Origin: CAYYNQ01 sp964473105
GTDB lineage: Bacteria; Sumerlaeota; Sumerlaeia; MVZB01
Direction of reading: 5' to 3'
Length of the DNA: 35,448 nt
Assembly: GCA_964473105.1 (NCBI GenBank)
Contig: CAYYNQ010000008.1
Location: 1-35,448, forward strand
The position numbers and the translations under genes are program-made. Positions 34,815 through 35,448 of the stretch are shown one piece after another. Position 1 is the stretch's first letter; each line of letters opens with the position of its first letter. The notes beneath the pieces were generated by a model. The model had not been told where the DNA came from. It saw only the letters and a list, made by a program, of their open reading frames with translations, and ran no database searches.

Positions 34815-35448
34815 ATGCCACGACACAATCTTCTCAAGGTAGGGTACAAGGTAAATAGACAGAGTGCCGTACTGTATTTGACGGGCGAACTGATAGCCGA
34901 AACAAGAATCGAACCAGAGCGTATTCTCCGCGACTGGCTTGAGAACGGCGTACTTTTCGTCTGTGTTTGCTGTGATGGCCTGAAACATATCGACAGTGCC
35001 GGGATGTCTACCTTGCTCGCTGCTTCCCACCGATATCATCATGCGGGAGGTGAAGTTGCAATTGCCGAGTTGGAGGACAATATCAACTGCATCCTCAGCG
35101 ACTCCCTACTCAAGAGATATTTCAAATTGTATCCCACCCTGCGTCAGGCCTTGGAATATCTGAAGGGGCCTGAAGACGAACTGGACCGCAGGAAAAAAGC
35201 TGAACAGGATGTCAAGGCTGATCTCGCGGCCGATCGCGATAATAAATCGGGCAAGAAGGCCATGCCCATGAAGGCTGTGCGCAGCAAAACAACACGAAAA
35301 AAGACAACCCCGAGAAATAACGCCGGGAAAAAAACAACACGAAAAAAAACAACCACCAGAAAAATAACCACAAAAAAACCAACACAAAAAAACAACCCCA
35401 CCACCAAAATAAACAAAAAAAAAACAAACAGAAAAAAAAAAAAAAAAC
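34815..35448 (+). CDS. STAS-domain protein with Lys-rich repeat tail (3' truncated)
   Basis: The frame stays open to the window end (211 codons seen). Residues about 10-117 are a STAS (anti-anti-sigma-like) domain: a beta-strand start (QSAVLYLTGELI), the core GLKHIDSAGMSTLLAASHRYHHAGGEVAI, then SLLKRYFKLYPTLRQALEYL. The core has D60-S61-A62-G63; in SpoIIAA the residue before the Gly is the phosphorylated Ser, here Ala, so classical phosphoregulation is probably lost. After a charged linker, residues from about 145 become Lys/Thr-rich, with a 15-residue repeat beginning K-T-T-R-K-K-T-T at 158. The tail resembles histone H1-like or nucleic-acid-binding tails. It diverges from plsY. Partner and target unknown. 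Confidence 0.85.
   Translation, partial: MPRHNLLKVGYKVNRQSAVLYLTGELIAETRIEPERILRDWLENGVLFVCVCCDGLKHIDSAGMSTLLAASHRYHHAGGEVAIAELEDNINCILSDSLLKRYFKLYPTLRQALEYLKGPEDELDRRKKAEQDVKADLAADRDNKSGKKAMPMKAVRSKTTRKKTTPRNNAGKKTTRKKTTTRKITTKKPTQKNNPTTKINKKKTNRKKKKK
35286..35420 (+). repeat. Three degenerate 45-base tandem repeats in the STAS tail
   Basis: AAAACAACACG starts at 35286 and again at 35331, and a diverged copy at 35376: an exact 45-base (15-codon) period. Copies lose G and T progressively and the window ends in near-pure A with scattered C. This may be a real basic repeat or decaying sequence quality at a contig end. Confidence 0.7.

Noticed and set aside
34724..34858. 45-codon GTG frame with AGGAGG upstream, before the STAS gene
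   Set aside because: Overlaps the STAS start in another frame and its product is Gly/Ser/Gln-rich without motif; the AGGAGG is part of a small palindrome.
1..35448. CRISPR arrays, insertion sequences, prophage genes, rRNA
   Set aside because: No spaced direct repeats of CRISPR type, no transposase or integrase motifs, and no rRNA sequence seen; the region looks chromosomal.

Overview
The window is about 35.4 kb of bacterial chromosome with moderate GC and tightly packed, mostly housekeeping genes. The organism looks Gram-negative: it carries lipid A (lpxA) and Kdo-pathway (kdsD) genes, GDP-sugar genes, and exported proteins. It also carries bshC, the last step of bacillithiol synthesis. That thiol is known from Firmicutes, Deinococcus and several Gram-negative phyla such as Bacteroidota and Acidobacteriota. 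No gene settles the phylum; an under-sampled, probably uncultured lineage outside Proteobacteria is my guess. Standard code is used, with ATG, GTG and TTG starts.

Layout. 1-5.2 kb: 3' end of a PHP-type histidinol-phosphatase on the plus strand, converging on a minus-strand block read icd, gmk, then leuB, lpxA. 5.2-5.7 kb: spacer. 5.7-9.7 kb: uvrB (minus), diverging from a small membrane protein and a sodium:solute symporter (plus). 9.7-10.3 kb: a 660-base leader-like spacer. 10.3-13.7 kb: one 1139-residue plus-strand gene that joins E1-alpha, E1-beta, a lipoyl domain and a KAS III condensing enzyme. 13.9-18.8 kb: minus-strand group bshC, kdsD, gmd, rmd-like (thiol and surface-sugar synthesis). 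19.0-20.4 kb: NtrC-type regulator (plus). 20.5-28.9 kb, all minus: recD2, an AraC-type regulator, a second NtrC-type regulator, nadB, and an exported cohesin-like protein with an Arg-Ser/Arg-Asp repeat region. 29.0-30.6 kb: exported GH10-like hydrolase (minus). 30.9-32.8 kb: TatD nuclease with a degenerate radical-SAM-like C-terminus, then a small exported protein interrupted by an in-frame TGA (plus). 32.8-34.5 kb: plsY-gpsA phospholipid operon (minus). 34.8 kb to the end: a STAS-domain protein whose Lys-rich 15-residue repeats run off the window.

How the genes work together. plsY-gpsA make and acylate glycerol-3-phosphate. lpxA and kdsD feed LPS, and gmd with its neighbour make a GDP-6-deoxyhexose for surface glycans. 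leuB and hisJ belong to amino-acid synthesis, icd to the TCA cycle, nadB to NAD synthesis, and uvrB and recD2 to DNA repair. The fusion enzyme looks able to take a 2-oxoacid through decarboxylation, lipoyl-bound acyl and Claisen condensation on one chain. It is the strongest candidate here for an undescribed system. Next in interest are the exported RS-repeat protein, the TatD/radical-SAM remnant fusion, the STAS protein with a basic repeat tail, and the TGA-interrupted gene.
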